64,000 nt of DNA from Solibacillus sp. FSL R5-0449 (GTDB taxonomy: Bacteria; Bacillota; Bacilli; Bacillales_A; Planococcaceae): NCBI RefSeq assembly GCF_037975215.1, contig NZ_CP150239.1, forward strand, positions 3,410,001 to 3,474,000, in the 5' to 3' direction. Below the pieces are notes generated by a model. That model saw only the letters and a list, made by a program, of their open reading frames with translations, did no database searches and had not been told where the DNA came from. Positions 42,249 through 53,519 of this stretch are shown piece by piece. Position 1 is the first letter of the stretch. Each line of letters starts with the position of its first letter. The position numbers were made by a program, and so were the translations under genes.

Positions 42249-42289
42249 AGGAAATTTCTCCTTCCATATTGGGTTAACTGTATAGATGG

Positions 42290-42325
42290 TAAAAATCTTG
42301 GCCCCAGCATTGCTAGAGCAAAGAT
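42290..42325 (-). terminator. Terminator-like hairpin between rpsG and fusA
   Basis: Minus strand: ATCTT (42325-42321), T, GCTC (42319-42316), 11-nt loop, GGGC (42304-42301), C, AAGAT (42299-42295), then TTTT. Interrupted 9-bp stem; a weak or regulated terminator. Confidence 0.5.
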
Positions 42326-42329
42326 CAAA

Positions 42330-42800
42330 TTACCAACGGTAGTGAGCGAATGCTTTGTTCGCTTCTGCCATTTTGTGCATATCTTCACGTTTCTTAACTG
42401 AAGCACCAGTGTTGTTAGATGCATCTAAGATTTCGTTAGCTAAGCGCTCTTCCATCGTTTTTTCTCCACGAAGACGAGCGTAGTTTACTAAATAACGTAA
42501 ACCTAAAGTTGTACGACGTTCTGGACGAACTTCTACTGGTACTTGGTAGTTAGAACCACCAACACGACGAGCACGTACTTCTAATACAGGCATTACGTTG
42601 TTTAATGCAGCTTCAAATACTTCTAAAGCATTTTGACCCGAACGCTCTTGAACTAATTCGAAAGCTCCGTATAAAATCTTTTGAGAAGTACCTCTTTTAC
42701 CATCAATCATCATTTTGTTGATTAAACGAGTTACTAGTTTTGAATTATAAAGTGGATCTGGTAACACGTCACGTTTGGAAACAGGACCTTTACGAGGCAT
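42330..42800 (-). CDS. rpsG: 30S ribosomal protein S7
   Basis: 156 residues from ATG 42800 ([12 protein letters not shown]), with AGGAGGAAAA upstream; a longer in-frame start includes that site and was rejected. Contains the rRNA-binding [11 protein letters not shown] motif. Nucleates the 30S head and in E. coli represses the str operon. Confidence 0.98.
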   Translation of the reverse strand: MPRKGPVSKRDVLPDPLYNSKLVTRLINKMMIDGKRGTSQKILYGAFELVQERSGQNALEVFEAALNNVMPVLEVRARRVGGSNYQVPVEVRPERRTTLGLRYLVNYARLRGEKTMEERLANEILDASNNTGASVKKREDMHKMAEANKAFAHYRW

Positions 42801-42841
42801 GTGTTTTCCTCCTTTCAAATCGTTGTATATTTAAACTTAAA

Positions 42842-43261
42842 TTATTTTTTTTCTTTAGGGCGTTTAGTACCGTATTTAGAACGAGATTGTAAACGACCGT
42901 TAACACCAGCTGTATCAAGTGCACCACGAACGATGTGGTAACGTACTCCAGCTAAGTCTTTTACGCGTCCGCCACGGATAAGAACTACACTGTGTTCTTG
43001 TAAGTTGTGACCTTCACCTGGGATATACGCAGTAACCTCAAGTTGGTTAGTTAAGCGTACACGAGCGTATTTACGTAAAGCCGAGTTCGGTTTACGTGGT
43101 GTCATTGTACCTACACGAGTACAAACTCCGCGTTTTTGAGGAGACTTAACGTCAGTTAAAGATTTTTTAAATGAGTTATATCCTTTGTTTAACGCTGGAG
43201 ATTTTGATTTCGTGCTTTTAGATTGACGAGGCTTACGTACTAATTGGTTAATTGTAGGCAT
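42842..43261 (-). CDS. rpsL: 30S ribosomal protein S12
   Basis: 139 residues with [15 protein letters not shown] and the decoding-centre loop. Lys at the streptomycin position in T-P-R-K-P-N-S and the conserved [11 protein letters not shown] look wild type. Precedes rpsG by 41 bp. Confidence 0.98.
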   Translation of the reverse strand: MPTINQLVRKPRQSKSTKSKSPALNKGYNSFKKSLTDVKSPQKRGVCTRVGTMTPRKPNSALRKYARVRLTNQLEVTAYIPGEGHNLQEHSVVLIRGGRVKDLAGVRYHIVRGALDTAGVNGRLQSRSKYGTKRPKEKK

Positions 43262-43361
43262 CGATTTGTCCTCCCTTCATTTTTTCCTTGTTTCAATACC
43301 ACACATCCAGGTGGTTCATTTTTTGGGTAAAAACAAAGTCTTTGTGTATTTCACACAAAAA

Positions 43362-43613
43362 CTACATCGCAGTAATCGCAACAACTGCAGCTCCAACATG
43401 AATGCCGCAAGCTTTACCAAGTTCTTTCTTTGAATCGACGTAATTAACTGGTACACCGATTTCTTTCGCGAGAAGAATGGCCGGATCGGTTACCCATTTG
43501 TCTGCATCGATTGCGACAAAAAGAGCTGTTACTTGTCCAGCATACATTGCTTTCACTGCTTGCTTTATACCTATGATTGTTTTACTGGCCTGTTTTACTT
43601 GATCGTAAGACAT
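43362..43613 (-). CDS. rplGB: L7Ae-family ribosomal protein RplGB (YbxF)
   Basis: 83 residues from the second ATG (43613), which sits 8 nt from AGGAGG; the first ATG is only 2 nt away. L7Ae/L30e fold with T-I-I-G-I-K-Q-A-V-K-A and the C-terminal G-K-A-C-G-I-H-V-G-A-A. In B. subtilis YbxF binds kink-turn RNAs. First gene after the str promoter. Confidence 0.93.
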   Translation of the reverse strand: MSYDQVKQASKTIIGIKQAVKAMYAGQVTALFVAIDADKWVTDPAILLAKEIGVPVNYVDSKKELGKACGIHVGAAVVAITAM

Positions 43614-43658
43614 TTTCATATCCTCCTAAGTACAGACAGTTAACTATCAACCTTCAAT

Positions 43659-43687
43659 ATATTATCATTCCAAACTTACACTGTCAA
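43659..43687 (-). promoter_or_regulatory. SigmaA-type promoter of rplGB-str operon
   Basis: TTGACA (43687-43682), 17-bp spacer, TAATAT (43664-43659) on the minus strand, right after the rpoC terminator. The leader holds the imperfect palindrome GATAGTTAACTGTC. Confidence 0.88.
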
Positions 43688-43740
43688 CAGATTTCTTATG
43701 AAAGAATGTTGGTTAATATTTAATCCAAGGAAATTCCAAG

Positions 43741-43774
43741 AAAATCTCCCGACAGAAAATGGTCTCTGTCGGGA
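43741..43774 (-). terminator. Terminator after rpoC
   Basis: Perfect 10-bp arms TCCCGACAGA (43774-43765 on minus) and TCTGTCGGGA (43756-43747), then GATTTTCTT. Confidence 0.92.
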
Positions 43775-43795
43775 TCTCTTCATTAATATATACTG

Positions 43796-46700
43796 CTATT
43801 CAGCTGTAATTACTTCTGCTGATTCTTCTTGCTCCATACGGATTTGACGGTAACGTTGCATACCTGTACCAGCCGGAACTAGTTTACCGATAATTACGTT
43901 TTCCTTCAGACCTAGAAGCTCATCACGTTTACCTTTAATTGCAGCATCCGTTAACACACGTGTTGTTTCCTGGAATGATGCAGCTGATAAGAATGATTCT
44001 GTTTCAAGAGAAGCTTTTGTAATACCTAAGATGACAGGACGGCAAGTTGCTGGAGTTTTTCCGCTTAATACGGCTTCAGCATTTGCTTCAGAGAATTGGT
44101 GGATATCAAGAAGTGACCCTGGTAATAACTCTGTGTCACCCGCTTCAATCACGCGCACTTTACGAAGCATTTGGCGAACCATTACTTCGATGTGTTTGTC
44201 TCCGATTTCTACCCCTTGCATACGGTATACTTTCTGTACTTCTTTTAATAAATATTCTTGAACTGTCGATACATCTTTTACTTTTAATAATTGCTTCGGA
44301 TCGATAGAACCTTCAGACAATGTTTGACCCGCTACAATTGTGTCGCCTTCTGCTACTTTCAGACGCGCATTGTAAGGTGCTTGGTATTTACGTGTTTCCA
44401 CATCACCTTGGATCGTTACTTCTTTAAGACCTTCACGAATCTCTTCGATTTCGATTACTGTACCAGTAATTTCAGAAATGACCGCTTGACCTTTAGGGTT
44501 ACGCGCTTCGAAAATTTCCTGGATACGTGGAAGACCTTGTGTAATATCGTTACCGGCTACACCACCTGTATGGAATGTACGCATCGTTAACTGTGTACCT
44601 GGCTCACCGATAGATTGTGCAGCAATAATACCAACTGCTTCACCAACTTCTACCTCTTCACCAGTAGCTAAGTTCATACCGTAACATTTTTTACATACGC
44701 CGTGTTTTGTATTACATGTAAATGCAGAACGGATTGTAATTTCATCGATATTAGCATCGATAATTACACGAGCAATATCTTGTGTAACTAAACCATCACG
44801 CTCTACGATAACCGCTCCTGTTTCTGGATGGCGAACTGTTTTCTTCACGTAACGACCAACAATACGTTCGTCTAACGCTTCGATCAATTCGTTTCCTTCC
44901 ATTAATGAACCGATTAATAAACCGCGGTCAGTACCACAGTCATCTTCACGAACGATAACATCTTGTGCTACGTCTACTAAACGACGAGTTAAGTAACCTG
45001 AGTCGGCAGTTTTTAGTGCTGTATCGGCAAGACCTTTACGCGCACCATGTGTAGAGATGAAGTACTCTAATACTGTTAAACCTTCACGGAATGAAGACTT
45101 GATTGGTAACTCGATAATACGACCAGCCGGGTTGGCCATCAGACCACGCATACCAGCTAACTGTGTAAAGTTCGATGCGTTACCACGGGCACCAGAGTCA
45201 GACATCATGAAGATTGGGTTCGTTTTTTGTAAAGATTTCATCAGCTTGCCTTGAATTTCATCTTTGGCAGCTGTCCATACGTTAATAACTCGGTTATAAC
45301 GCTCTTCCTCAGTGATTAAACCGCGGCGGAACTGGATCATTACTTTATCTACTTTGCTTTGGGCTTCCTCTAAGATGACACCTTTATCAGGTAATACGAC
45401 GATATCAGATACACCTACTGTAATACCAGCACGAGTAGAATATTTGAAACCTAAGTTTTTCATGCGGTCAAGCATCTTAGAAGTTTCTGTAATGTGGAAC
45501 TCTTTGAATACTTCAGCAATAACATTTCCTAAGAATTTCTTACGGAAAGGATCTACTACAGGCATATTTGTGAAGTGCTTCGCTAAAATAGCGCGGCGTT
45601 GTGCTTCAACTTTTTCTGATTCAGATAAATCAGCATAGCCTTCTGTCGCTTCGATTTCTTTCAGTAATTCTTCGTCAATTGTTAAGTTTACGAAGTATTT
45701 CTCAGGTGTTTTTTGCTCTAAGTTAAATGCTGTTGGCTCATTAATATAAGGGAATGAGCTTGGTAAAATTTCATTGAAGATAACTTTACCTACAGTCGAT
45801 AATAAGAACATTTTATTTTGTTCTTCAGTAAATGTCGGGTTATTTAATGAGCTTGCTTTAATCGCAATACGAGAGTGTAAATGTACATGACCGTTTTGGT
45901 AGGCGATTAACACTTCGTTTGAATCATTAAATATTGCTCCTTCACCACGAGCACCTTCACGCTCAAGTGTTAAGTAATAGTTACCTAATACCATATCCTG
46001 AGATGGAGTTACTACCGGTTTCCCGTCTTTCGGGTTAAGGATGTTTTGTGCTGCTAACATAAGTAAGCGAGCTTCTGCTTGTGCTTCAGCTGATAGTGGA
46101 ACGTGAACCGCCATTTGGTCACCATCGAAGTCAGCGTTATAAGCTGTACATACTAATGGGTGAAGACGGATTGCACGGCCTTCTACTAGTGTAGGCTCAA
46201 ATGCTTGGATACCAAGACGGTGTAGTGTCGGTGCACGGTTAAGTAAAACCGGATGCTCACGAATTACATCTTCTAAAACATCCCAAACTTCATTGTGTAA
46301 ACGCTCAATTTTACGTTTTGCACTCTTAATGTTATGGGCAAGGCCACGTTCTACTAACTCTTTCATTACGAAAGGTTTGAATAGTTCGATCGCCATTTCT
46401 TTTGGAAGACCACATTGGTACATTTTTAAGTTAGGACCTACTACGATAACTGAACGACCAGAGTAGTCTACACGTTTACCAAGTAAGTTTTGACGGAAAC
46501 GACCTTGTTTCCCTTTCAGCATATGTGAAAGTGATTTTAAAGGACGGTTACCAGGACCTGTTACAGGACGACCGCGACGACCGTTATCGATCAATGCATC
46601 AACCGCTTCTTGTAACATACGTTTTTCGTTTTGAACGATAATGCTTGGTGCACCAAGGTCAAGTAAACGTTTTAAACGGTTGTTACGGTTAATAACACGA

Positions 46701-47476
46701 CGGTAAAGATCATTTAAGTCAGATGTAGCAAAACGTCCACCATCTAATTGCACCATTGGACGAAGCTCTGGTGGAATTACAGGTAGTACATCTAAGATCA
46801 TCCACTCTGGTTTGTTGCCCGAGTTACGGAATGATTCTACTACTTCTAAACGTTTAATCGCACGTGTACGGCGTTGGCCTTGTGCAGATTTTAACTCTTC
46901 TTTTAAAACTTGTGTTTCGTCTTCTAAGTCAATTTTCTCTAAAAGACGTTTAATCGCTTCAGCACCCATCGCTGCTTCGAATTCGTTGCCATACTTTTCA
47001 CGGTATGCACGGTATTCTTTTTCAGAAAGTAAGTCTTTATAGCCTAAAGACGTTTGACCTGGGTCAACTACTACATATGAAGCAAAGTAAATTACTTCTT
47101 CCAAAGCACGTGGAGACATATCTAAAATAAGACCCATACGGCTTGGAATACCTTTGAAGTACCAAATATGTGATACAGGTGCTGCTAGTTCGATATGTCC
47201 TTGACGTTCACGGCGAACTTTTGAACGTGTAACTTCTACGCCACAACGGTCACAAACGACACCTTTATAACGTACACGCTTATATTTACCACAGTGACAT
47301 TCCCAGTCTTTTGTTGGTCCGAAAATACGTTCACAGAATAGACCATCTTTTTCTGGTTTTAATGTACGGTAGTTAATTGTTTCTGGTTTTTTTACTTCTC
47401 CGTATGACCAAGAACGGATCTTGTCAGGTGAAGCTAAACCAATTTTCATATATTCAAATTCATTAACATCGATCAA
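43796..47476 (-). CDS. rpoC: RNA polymerase beta' subunit
   Basis: 1226 residues. N-terminal zinc finger with Cys60, Cys62, Cys75 and Cys78, the catalytic Mg triad N-A-D-F-D-G-D-Q-M near residue 450, rudder, bridge helix and trigger loop, and a second Cys cluster [14 protein letters not shown] start, with GGGAGG 8 nt upstream; the M-I-D-V-N-x-F-E-Y-M start matches Bacillus. Separated from rpoB by 260-270 bp of structured non-coding DNA including a terminator, which is unusual for this pair. Confidence 0.99.
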   Translation of the reverse strand: MIDVNEFEYMKIGLASPDKIRSWSYGEVKKPETINYRTLKPEKDGLFCERIFGPTKDWECHCGKYKRVRYKGVVCDRCGVEVTRSKVRRERQGHIELAAPVSHIWYFKGIPSRMGLILDMSPRALEEVIYFASYVVVDPGQTSLGYKDLLSEKEYRAYREKYGNEFEAAMGAEAIKRLLEKIDLEDETQVLKEELKSAQGQRRTRAIKRLEVVESFRNSGNKPEWMILDVLPVIPPELRPMVQLDGGRFATSDLNDLYRRVINRNNRLKRLLDLGAPSIIVQNEKRMLQEAVDALIDNGRRGRPVTGPGNRPLKSLSHMLKGKQGRFRQNLLGKRVDYSGRSVIVVGPNLKMYQCGLPKEMAIELFKPFVMKELVERGLAHNIKSAKRKIERLHNEVWDVLEDVIREHPVLLNRAPTLHRLGIQAFEPTLVEGRAIRLHPLVCTAYNADFDGDQMAVHVPLSAEAQAEARLLMLAAQNILNPKDGKPVVTPSQDMVLGNYYLTLEREGARGEGAIFNDSNEVLIAYQNGHVHLHSRIAIKASSLNNPTFTEEQNKMFLLSTVGKVIFNEILPSSFPYINEPTAFNLEQKTPEKYFVNLTIDEELLKEIEATEGYADLSESEKVEAQRRAILAKHFTNMPVVDPFRKKFLGNVIAEVFKEFHITETSKMLDRMKNLGFKYSTRAGITVGVSDIVVLPDKGVILEEAQSKVDKVMIQFRRGLITEEERYNRVINVWTAAKDEIQGKLMKSLQKTNPIFMMSDSGARGNASNFTQLAGMRGLMANPAGRIIELPIKSSFREGLTVLEYFISTHGARKGLADTALKTADSGYLTRRLVDVAQDVIVREDDCGTDRGLLIGSLMEGNELIEALDERIVGRYVKKTVRHPETGAVIVERDGLVTQDIARVIIDANIDEITIRSAFTCNTKHGVCKKCYGMNLATGEEVEVGEAVGIIAAQSIGEPGTQLTMRTFHTGGVAGNDITQGLPRIQEIFEARNPKGQAVISEITGTVIEIEEIREGLKEVTIQGDVETRKYQAPYNARLKVAEGDTIVAGQTLSEGSIDPKQLLKVKDVSTVQEYLLKEVQKVYRMQGVEIGDKHIEVMVRQMLRKVRVIEAGDTELLPGSLLDIHQFSEANAEAVLSGKTPATCRPVILGITKASLETESFLSAASFQETTRVLTDAAIKGKRDELLGLKENVIIGKLVPAGTGMQRYRQIRMEQEESAEVITAE

Positions 47477-47695
47477 GGAGCCTACCTCCCTTTAGTTATA
47501 AGTCATAAACGACTTTTAATGTAGCTCTACACTTACAAAATTTCATATTAGGCCATAATGAAACTTGTATCTAAAATTATTCAATTATGCCTTGGCATAA
47601 TTGCGTCCAGATTTTTATGAGTTTACTCATAAAGTTTCCTTTATAAAATCTGCGACATCTGCCAGAGCCTATTTTCATTCTAAGAATGAAAATAG
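47477..47695 (-). repeat. Array of dyads in the rpoB-rpoC gap
   Basis: No gene. Dyads in order: AAGTC/GACTT (47500-47515); TTTCAT/ATGAAA with partial outer pairing (47535-47567); CAATTATGCC-TT-GGCATAATTG (47582-47603); TTTATGAGT-TT-ACTCATAAA (47614-47633) inside an outer CAGATT/AATCTG (47608-47613 and 47647-47652); CTATTTTCATTC-TAA-GAATGAAAATAG (47669-47695). No convincing -35/-10 pair for rpoC seen. Confidence 0.6.
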
Positions 47696-47724
47696 AAAAA
47701 CCGGGCAGGGCATATACCTGCCCG
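47696..47724 (-). terminator. Terminator hairpin directly after rpoB
   Basis: Minus arms CGGGCAGG (47724-47717) and CCTGCCCG (47709-47702), 7-nt loop, then G and five T. Stable GC-rich stem 12 bp after the rpoB stop. Confidence 0.8.
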
Positions 47725-47736
47725 ATTCAATTGAAG

Positions 47737-50700
47737 TTATTCAAATGATTCTACTGGGTCTTCTTCTTTGTCATTAGATCGTTCGACTGGTGCAGCTACT
47801 TCATCTTCATCGTCAAGGTCGCGTAATTCCACTTCCTCGTCGTTGATTGTAAGCATCTTCACATCCATACCTAATGATTGAAGTTCTTTAATTAATACTT
47901 TGAATGATTCTGGAACACCTGGTTCTGGAACACTTTCACCTTTTACGATTGCTTCGTATGTTTTCACACGACCTACAACGTCATCTGATTTTACAGTTAA
48001 AATCTCTTGTAACGTGTAAGCAGCACCGTATGCTTCAAGTGCCCAAACCTCCATCTCACCGAAGCGCTGACCACCGAATTGTGCTTTACCACCAAGCGGC
48101 TGTTGCGTTACTAATGAGTAAGGTCCAGTTGAACGTGCATGAAGTTTATCGTCAACCATGTGCGCCAGTTTGATCATGTACATGATACCAACAGAAACGC
48201 GGCTATCGAATGGCTCACCTGAACGTCCATCATAAAGAATTGTTTTACCGTCACGGTTCATACCAGCTTCTTCCATTGTTTCCCAAACATCGGCTTCGTT
48301 GGCACCATCGAATACTGGTGACGCCATATGAATACCTAAGTAACGAGAAGCCATACCTAAGTGTAGCTCAAGCACTTGTCCGATGTTCATACGAGAAGGT
48401 ACCCCTAGTGGGTTAAGCATGATATCAACTGGTGTTCCGTCCGGCATGAACGGCATATCCTCTTCCGGTAAGATACGTGAAATTACACCTTTGTTACCGT
48501 GACGTCCGGCCATTTTGTCACCAACGCGAATTTTACGTTTTTGAACAATATAAGCACGAACTAATTGGTTTACACCTGGTGGTAATTCATCGCCGTCTTC
48601 ACGGTTGAATACTTTTACATCTAAAATGATACCGCCTGCTCCGTGTGGTACACGTAGAGAAGTATCACGTACTTCACGCGCTTTTTCACCGAAGATAGCA
48701 TGTAATAAACGCTCTTCCGCAGTTAACTCTGTAACTCCTTTAGGCGTAACTTTACCTACTAGAATATCACCATCGCGAACTTCTGCACCGATACGGATAA
48801 TACCGCGGTCGTCCAAGTTACGAAGTGCATCTTCACCCACGTTTGGAATATCACGTGTGATTTCTTCAGGTCCAAGCTTAGTATCACGAGACTCTGATTC
48901 ATATTCTTCAATATGAACAGAAGTATATACATCGTCTTTAACAAGGCGTTCACTCATAATTACAGCATCCTCGTAGTTGAAGCCGTCCCATGTCATGAAC
49001 GCAACAAGTACGTTTTGACCAAGTGCTAATTCGCCTTTTTCCATTGATGGACCATCAGCTAAAATATCACGAGGTTTTACACGGTCGCCAACTTTTACGA
49101 TTGGACGTTGGTTATAAGAAGTACCTTGGTTAGAACGAATGAATTTTTGTAATTTATATTTTGTTAAATCGCCTTTTACTTCTTTACCATCTACTAGCTC
49201 AATACGACGTACGTGAATTGAACGTGCTTCTACATGTTCAACAATACCATCGAATTTCGCTACTACAGCAGCACCTGAATCACGTGCATCTACGTGCTCC
49301 ATACCTGTACCAACGAATGGTGCATTTGGGTATAGTAATGGAACAGCTTGACGTTGCATGTTCGCTCCCATTAACGCACGGTTTGAGTCGTCGTTTTCTA
49401 AGAACGGAATACACGCTGTCGCAGCAGATACTACTTGTTTAGGTGATACATCCATGTAGTCGATACGGTCTTTAGAGAATACAGTGTTGTCACCACGGAA
49501 ACGTCCAACAACTTCTTCATTCGCGAAAGTACCGTCTTCATTTAAGATTGAGTTCGCTTGTGCAACTACATAGTTATCCTCTTCGTCAGCAGTTAAGTAA
49601 TGGATCTCGCTCGTTACAGCACCTGTTTCTGGATCAACACGGCGGTAAGGAGTTTCGATGAAGCCAAACTTGTTAACTTTTGCGAATGATGATAATGAGT
49701 TGATAAGACCGATGTTCGGTCCCTCTGGAGTCTCGATTGGACACATACGACCATAGTGAGAGTAGTGAACGTCACGTACTTCCATACCAGCACGCTCACG
49801 TGTTAAACCACCAGGCCCTAATGCAGATAGACGACGCTTGTGCGTTAACTCTGCTAATGGGTTAGTTTGGTCCATGAACTGAGACAATTGAGAGCTACCG
49901 AAGAACTCTTTAATTGAAGCGATAACAGGACGGATATTGATTAATTGTTGCGGTACGATTGCAGCTGTGTCGTTAATTGACATACGCTCACGTACTACAC
50001 GCTCCATACGAGATAAACCGATACGGAATTGGTTTTGTAGTAATTCACCAACAGAACGTAAACGACGGTTACCTAAATGGTCAATATCATCTGTGTTACC
50101 AACGTCATATAATAAATTGAAGAAGTACGATACAGAAGCCAATACATCGGCCGGAGTAATGTTTTTCACTTCTTCATCTACATAAGCGTTTGAAATAACG
50201 TTAATTTCTTTTTGTGCTTCATCATTTGGTGCAAAGATTTTAACCGATTGAATAGTAATATCATCTTCCAATACTCCACCAACTTGGTTTAATGTACGGA
50301 ATCCAACACCACTTTCTAAATAAGGAATTAACTTATCTAAATTACGGCGGTCTAATAATGTACCTGCTTCTACGATAATTTCTCCTGTGTCAGGATCCAC
50401 TAACGTTTCTGCAATCGTTTGGTTGAATAAACGATTTTTGATGTGAAGCTTTTTGTTCATTTTGTAACGACCAACATTTGCTAAATCATAGCGTTTTGCG
50501 TCAAAGAAGCGAGAATATAATAAGTTCTTCGCAGATTCGACTGTTGGTGGTTCACCTGGGCGTAAACGTTCGTAGATTTCAAGAAGGGCCTTTTCAGTAC
50601 CTTCTGTATTATCTTTTTCTAACGTATTACGTAAATATTCATTGTCACCAATGATATCTAAAATTTCTTGATCCGAGCCAAAACCTAATGCACGTAAAAG

Positions 50701-51282
50701 TACTGTTACCGGTAATTTACGTGTACGGTCGATACGTACATATACAACGTCTTTAGCATCTGTTTCATATTCAAGCCATGCACCGCGGTTTGGAATAACC
50801 GTTGCACCAAAGCCTTTTTTACCGTTTTTATCCGTTTTTTCGTGGAAGTATACACTTGGAGAACGAACTAACTGTGAAACGATAACACGCTCAGCACCGT
50901 TAATAATAAACGTACCTGTTTCTGTCATTAATGGGAAATCACCCATAAAGACGTCTTGCTCTTTCACTTCGTTTGTTTCTTTGTTGTGCAAACGCACTTT
51001 TACACGTAATGGTGCAGCATAAGTAACGTCACGCTCTTTACACTCATCCACATCATACTTAGGATCTCCTAAAGTATAGTCGACGAATTCTAATGAAAGA
51101 TTACCTGTAAAATCTTCGATTGGAGAAATGTCGTGGAACATCTCGCGCAACCCTTCTTCAAGGAACCACTCATAAGATGCTGTTTGGATTTCGATTAGAT
51201 TCGGAAGTTCCAGCACCTCACTAATACGCGCAAAGCTTCTACGCTGGCGGTGTTGTCCGTACTGAACTAGTTGACCTGTCAA
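47737..51282 (-). CDS. rpoB: RNA polymerase beta subunit
   Basis: 1181 residues from TTG 51282 (M-T-G-Q-L-V-Q-Y-G), which has AGGGGTGA exactly 5 nt upstream; a GTG three codons earlier overlaps that site. The rifampicin pocket ([17 protein letters not shown]...H-K-R-R-L-S-A-L) looks wild type, so sensitivity is expected. The acidic C terminus is shorter than in B. subtilis. Preceded by its own promoter and a ~190-nt leader with a terminator-like hairpin. Confidence 0.99.
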   Translation of the reverse strand: MTGQLVQYGQHRQRRSFARISEVLELPNLIEIQTASYEWFLEEGLREMFHDISPIEDFTGNLSLEFVDYTLGDPKYDVDECKERDVTYAAPLRVKVRLHNKETNEVKEQDVFMGDFPLMTETGTFIINGAERVIVSQLVRSPSVYFHEKTDKNGKKGFGATVIPNRGAWLEYETDAKDVVYVRIDRTRKLPVTVLLRALGFGSDQEILDIIGDNEYLRNTLEKDNTEGTEKALLEIYERLRPGEPPTVESAKNLLYSRFFDAKRYDLANVGRYKMNKKLHIKNRLFNQTIAETLVDPDTGEIIVEAGTLLDRRNLDKLIPYLESGVGFRTLNQVGGVLEDDITIQSVKIFAPNDEAQKEINVISNAYVDEEVKNITPADVLASVSYFFNLLYDVGNTDDIDHLGNRRLRSVGELLQNQFRIGLSRMERVVRERMSINDTAAIVPQQLINIRPVIASIKEFFGSSQLSQFMDQTNPLAELTHKRRLSALGPGGLTRERAGMEVRDVHYSHYGRMCPIETPEGPNIGLINSLSSFAKVNKFGFIETPYRRVDPETGAVTSEIHYLTADEEDNYVVAQANSILNEDGTFANEEVVGRFRGDNTVFSKDRIDYMDVSPKQVVSAATACIPFLENDDSNRALMGANMQRQAVPLLYPNAPFVGTGMEHVDARDSGAAVVAKFDGIVEHVEARSIHVRRIELVDGKEVKGDLTKYKLQKFIRSNQGTSYNQRPIVKVGDRVKPRDILADGPSMEKGELALGQNVLVAFMTWDGFNYEDAVIMSERLVKDDVYTSVHIEEYESESRDTKLGPEEITRDIPNVGEDALRNLDDRGIIRIGAEVRDGDILVGKVTPKGVTELTAEERLLHAIFGEKAREVRDTSLRVPHGAGGIILDVKVFNREDGDELPPGVNQLVRAYIVQKRKIRVGDKMAGRHGNKGVISRILPEEDMPFMPDGTPVDIMLNPLGVPSRMNIGQVLELHLGMASRYLGIHMASPVFDGANEADVWETMEEAGMNRDGKTILYDGRSGEPFDSRVSVGIMYMIKLAHMVDDKLHARSTGPYSLVTQQPLGGKAQFGGQRFGEMEVWALEAYGAAYTLQEILTVKSDDVVGRVKTYEAIVKGESVPEPGVPESFKVLIKELQSLGMDVKMLTINDEEVELRDLDDEDEVAAPVERSNDKEEDPVESFE

Positions 51283-51354
51283 CTCATTCACCCCTCAATA
51301 AAGCGATAATAGGTCTTTGCAAAAACATACAAATAGTGTATGATTTCGAAAGAC

Positions 51355-51394
51355 AAAAAGAAAACGAGACTTTTTTTAAACCTCATTTTCGGTT
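51355..51394 (-). terminator. Attenuator-like hairpin in the rpoB leader
   Basis: Minus GAAAATGAG (51390-51382) pairs with CTCGTTTTC (51368-51360) over 9 bp with one G-U, then TTTTT. A competing hairpin AACC (51394-51391)/GGTT (51382-51379) would break it, so the two are mutually exclusive. Confidence 0.5.
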
Positions 51395-51440
51395 AAACTC
51401 AACTTATTCTTAGCAGTATACCCGTAACTTTGAATATTTA

Positions 51441-51510
51441 ATGCAAAAGGGCATACTACCTCAAAATAATAATTTTGCATTTTATTATGTTATCATACTC
51501 GATTTGTCAA
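51441..51510 (-). promoter_or_regulatory. SigmaA-type promoter of rpoB
   Basis: TTGACA (51510-51505), 17-bp spacer, TAATAA (51487-51482) on the minus strand. A dyad ATGCAAAA/TTTTGCAT (51441-51448 and 51473-51480) starts at the predicted transcription start. Confidence 0.8.
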
Positions 51511-51534
51511 GTCAATAATGGAAACTAATCTTAC

Positions 51535-52137
51535 TTATTTTTTTGCTCGAATAATCCAGTATCCTTTTTTCTTCTCAACGACATCTACTTCTGAAAACAT
51601 TCCTTCTAAATGACTCATAGTTGATGGAGCGCCTTGCTTCTTCTGAATGACAATCCACAGCTCACCATTTTCCGCCAACAATTCGTATGCACCGTCATAA
51701 AACTTGAAAATCGTTTCTTTACCAGCACGAATTGGAGGGTTTGTTAATACTGCGGCTACTTTTGTTCCAGGTTCTACAGCGGCTAATCCATCGCTTTCAA
51801 AAATACGTACATTTTGAACCCCGTTAAGCTGGGCATTTTTTTGAGACAAACTAACTGCTCGTGAATTAATATCCATCATGTACACTTCACGATCAGGGTT
51901 GTTTTTTGCAATCGATAATCCGATCGGTCCATAGCCACAACCTACATCAAGCAAAACACCATCAATTTTAGGCATTTCAAACACATCGATTAGTACACGG
52001 GAACCAAAATCTACTTCGCTTTTACTGAATACACCCGTATCCGTTTCAAACGTAAATGTATTGCCTAATAAAGTGAATTTCCATTGGCGTGGTTTACTCT
52101 CAGTTTGAGGCTTATTTGAATAATAATGTTCAGACAT
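51535..52137 (-). CDS. ybxB: RsmC-like class I methyltransferase (YbxB)
   Basis: 200 residues from ATG 52137, preceded by AGGAGGCG; an upstream in-frame extension was rejected. Rossmann-fold SAM domain: motif I L-D-V-G-C-G-Y-G-P-I-G, motif II with M-D-I-N, and N-P-P-I near 130, the base-methylating N-P-P-Y/I signature of the RsmC family. The substrate is likely a guanine in 16S rRNA, not proven. Between rplL and rpoB as in Bacillus. A dyad CATTTTGC/GCAAAATG lies just upstream (52166-52191). Confidence 0.9.
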   Translation of the reverse strand: MSEHYYSNKPQTESKPRQWKFTLLGNTFTFETDTGVFSKSEVDFGSRVLIDVFEMPKIDGVLLDVGCGYGPIGLSIAKNNPDREVYMMDINSRAVSLSQKNAQLNGVQNVRIFESDGLAAVEPGTKVAAVLTNPPIRAGKETIFKFYDGAYELLAENGELWIVIQKKQGAPSTMSHLEGMFSEVDVVEKKKGYWIIRAKK

Positions 52138-52245
52138 GCAACACGCCTCCTTAGAAAAAATACATTTTGCGGTAATTTGTGCAAAATGATGTCTTTTCAT
52201 GTGGATTACTATAAAAAATCAATATTTTCATATCCACAAAAGTTA

Positions 52246-52283
52246 AATAAAGAAAAGCCCGCCGCAAAAATGTGACGAGCTTT
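52246..52283 (-). terminator. Terminator after rplL
   Basis: Minus AAAGCTCGTC (52283-52274) pairs with GGCGGGCTTT (52263-52254) over 10 bp with two G-U pairs, followed by TTCTTTATTT. Probably partial. The remaining gap up to ybxB has a GTGGAT/ATCCAC dyad (52202-52238). Confidence 0.7.
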
Positions 52284-52330
52284 CCTTATTAAACTAAGCT
52301 CAGAGCCTAGCAATTAAAGTTAAACTGAAA

Positions 52331-52693
52331 TTATTTAACTTCTACTGAAGCGCCAACTTCTTCAAGTTTAGCTTTGATAGCTTCAGCTTCGTCTTTAGAA
52401 ACGCCTTCTTTAAGAGCTTTAGGAGCGTTATCTACAACTTCTTTAGCTTCTTTTAAGCCTAAACCAGTGATTTCACGAACCACTTTGATTACTTTGATTT
52501 TTTCTCCACCAGCAGAAGCTAGTACTACGTCAAACTCAGTTTTTTCTTCAGCAGCGCCTGCAGCACCACCAGCAGCTACTGCTACTGGAGCAGCAGCTGT
52601 TACACCGAATTCTTCTTCGATTGCTTTTACTAAATCGTTTAATTCTAGAACTGTCATAGCTTTGATAGCTTCTAAGATTTGCTCATTGTTCAT
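52331..52693 (-). CDS. rplL: 50S ribosomal protein L7/L12
   Basis: 120 residues: N-terminal dimerisation helices, an Ala/Gly-rich hinge near residues 33-50, and the C-terminal [12 protein letters not shown] factor-binding domain. Multiple copies form the stalk that recruits translational GTPases. Follows rplJ by 72 bp. Confidence 0.98.
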   Translation of the reverse strand: MNNEQILEAIKAMTVLELNDLVKAIEEEFGVTAAAPVAVAAGGAAGAAEEKTEFDVVLASAGGEKIKVIKVVREITGLGLKEAKEVVDNAPKALKEGVSKDEAEAIKAKLEEVGASVEVK

Positions 52694-52765
52694 TTTAATT
52701 TCCTCCTATGGAATGTTTATTAGTTTTAGGCAGTTTGCCTGATTTTTGAAGTTATGAGGCTACTA

Positions 52766-53266
52766 TTAAGCGCCTTGCTCTTCTTTTTGTTCTGCAACAG
52801 CTTTTGTTGCAAGTGCGAAGTTGCGCACTGGAGCTTGAAGTACAGATAAAAGCATTGATAATAGACCTTCGCGAGATGGAAGTTCTGCAAGAGCTTTAAC
52901 GTCTTCAACTGATGCCAATGTACCTTCGATGATACCAGCTTTAATTTCTAACGCTTCGTTTTTCTTAGCGAACTCGTTAATAATTTTAGCAGGAGCTACT
53001 ACGTCCTCGTTAGAGAATGCGATAGCGTTAGGACCAGTTAAAAATTCATTGATTCCTTCTAAACCAGCAGCTTCAGCAGCACGGCGAGTTAAAGTGTTTT
53101 TGTAAACTTTGAACTCAACACCTGCTTCACGTAATTGCTTACGTAATTCAGTTACTTGCGCTACAGTTAAACCACGGTAATCTACTACTACTACAGAACC
53201 AGCAGCAGAGAATTTATCAGCGATTTCTTGAACTTGAACTTTTTTAGTTTCGATTGCTTTGCTCAT
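52766..53266 (-). CDS. rplJ: 50S ribosomal protein L10
   Basis: 166 residues, [21 protein letters not shown] motif and C-terminal helix that anchors L7/L12 dimers. Controlled by the upstream L10 leader. Confidence 0.98.
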   Translation of the reverse strand: MSKAIETKKVQVQEIADKFSAAGSVVVVDYRGLTVAQVTELRKQLREAGVEFKVYKNTLTRRAAEAAGLEGINEFLTGPNAIAFSNEDVVAPAKIINEFAKKNEALEIKAGIIEGTLASVEDVKALAELPSREGLLSMLLSVLQAPVRNFALATKAVAEQKEEQGA

Positions 53267-53455
53267 GATGACACCTCCTATTAGAATGAGTCATTTATAC
53301 CGACAAAGAAAAGCCTCTATATCAATAATAGACATAGAGGCTGAAAGTACATCATCTTAAAAAGAATCCGAACTCCTATGTCCTCGGTAGGATCATTAAG
53401 TGCTACATGGCACCCCTACTGTCTACGGTACAAATGGATGATTCACAACAGCATT
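53267..53455 (-). ncRNA. L10 leader (autogenous control of rplJ-rplL)
   Basis: About 185-nt leader with the known L10-binding features: ACCGTAGACAGTAGGGG and, downstream, GATCCTACCGAGG, forming the internal-loop helix that L10(L12)4 binds. It ends in an intrinsic terminator (53303-53342). The family is established in Bacilli. Confidence 0.88.
53303..53342 (-). terminator. Attenuator terminator of the L10 leader
   Basis: Perfect 9-bp arms AGCCTCTAT (53342-53334 on minus) and ATAGAGGCT (53320-53312), then TTTCTTT. Confidence 0.85.
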
Positions 53456-53456
53456 C

Positions 53457-53485
53457 ATCTTACCAAGTAAGAAGCGCGTTGTCAA
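53457..53485 (-). promoter_or_regulatory. SigmaA-type promoter of rplJ-rplL
   Basis: Consensus TTGACA (53485-53480), 17-bp spacer, TAAGAT (53462-53457) on the minus strand. Confidence 0.9.
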
Positions 53486-53519
53486 CAAATTTTATAAAAC
53501 GGTTTTAAAAAACCGGAAA

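Noticed and set aside
47477-47695. A small gene or tRNA cluster between rpoB and rpoC
   Set aside because: The dyads have 2-6-nt centres and no conserved tRNA elements, and no frame has a ribosome site.
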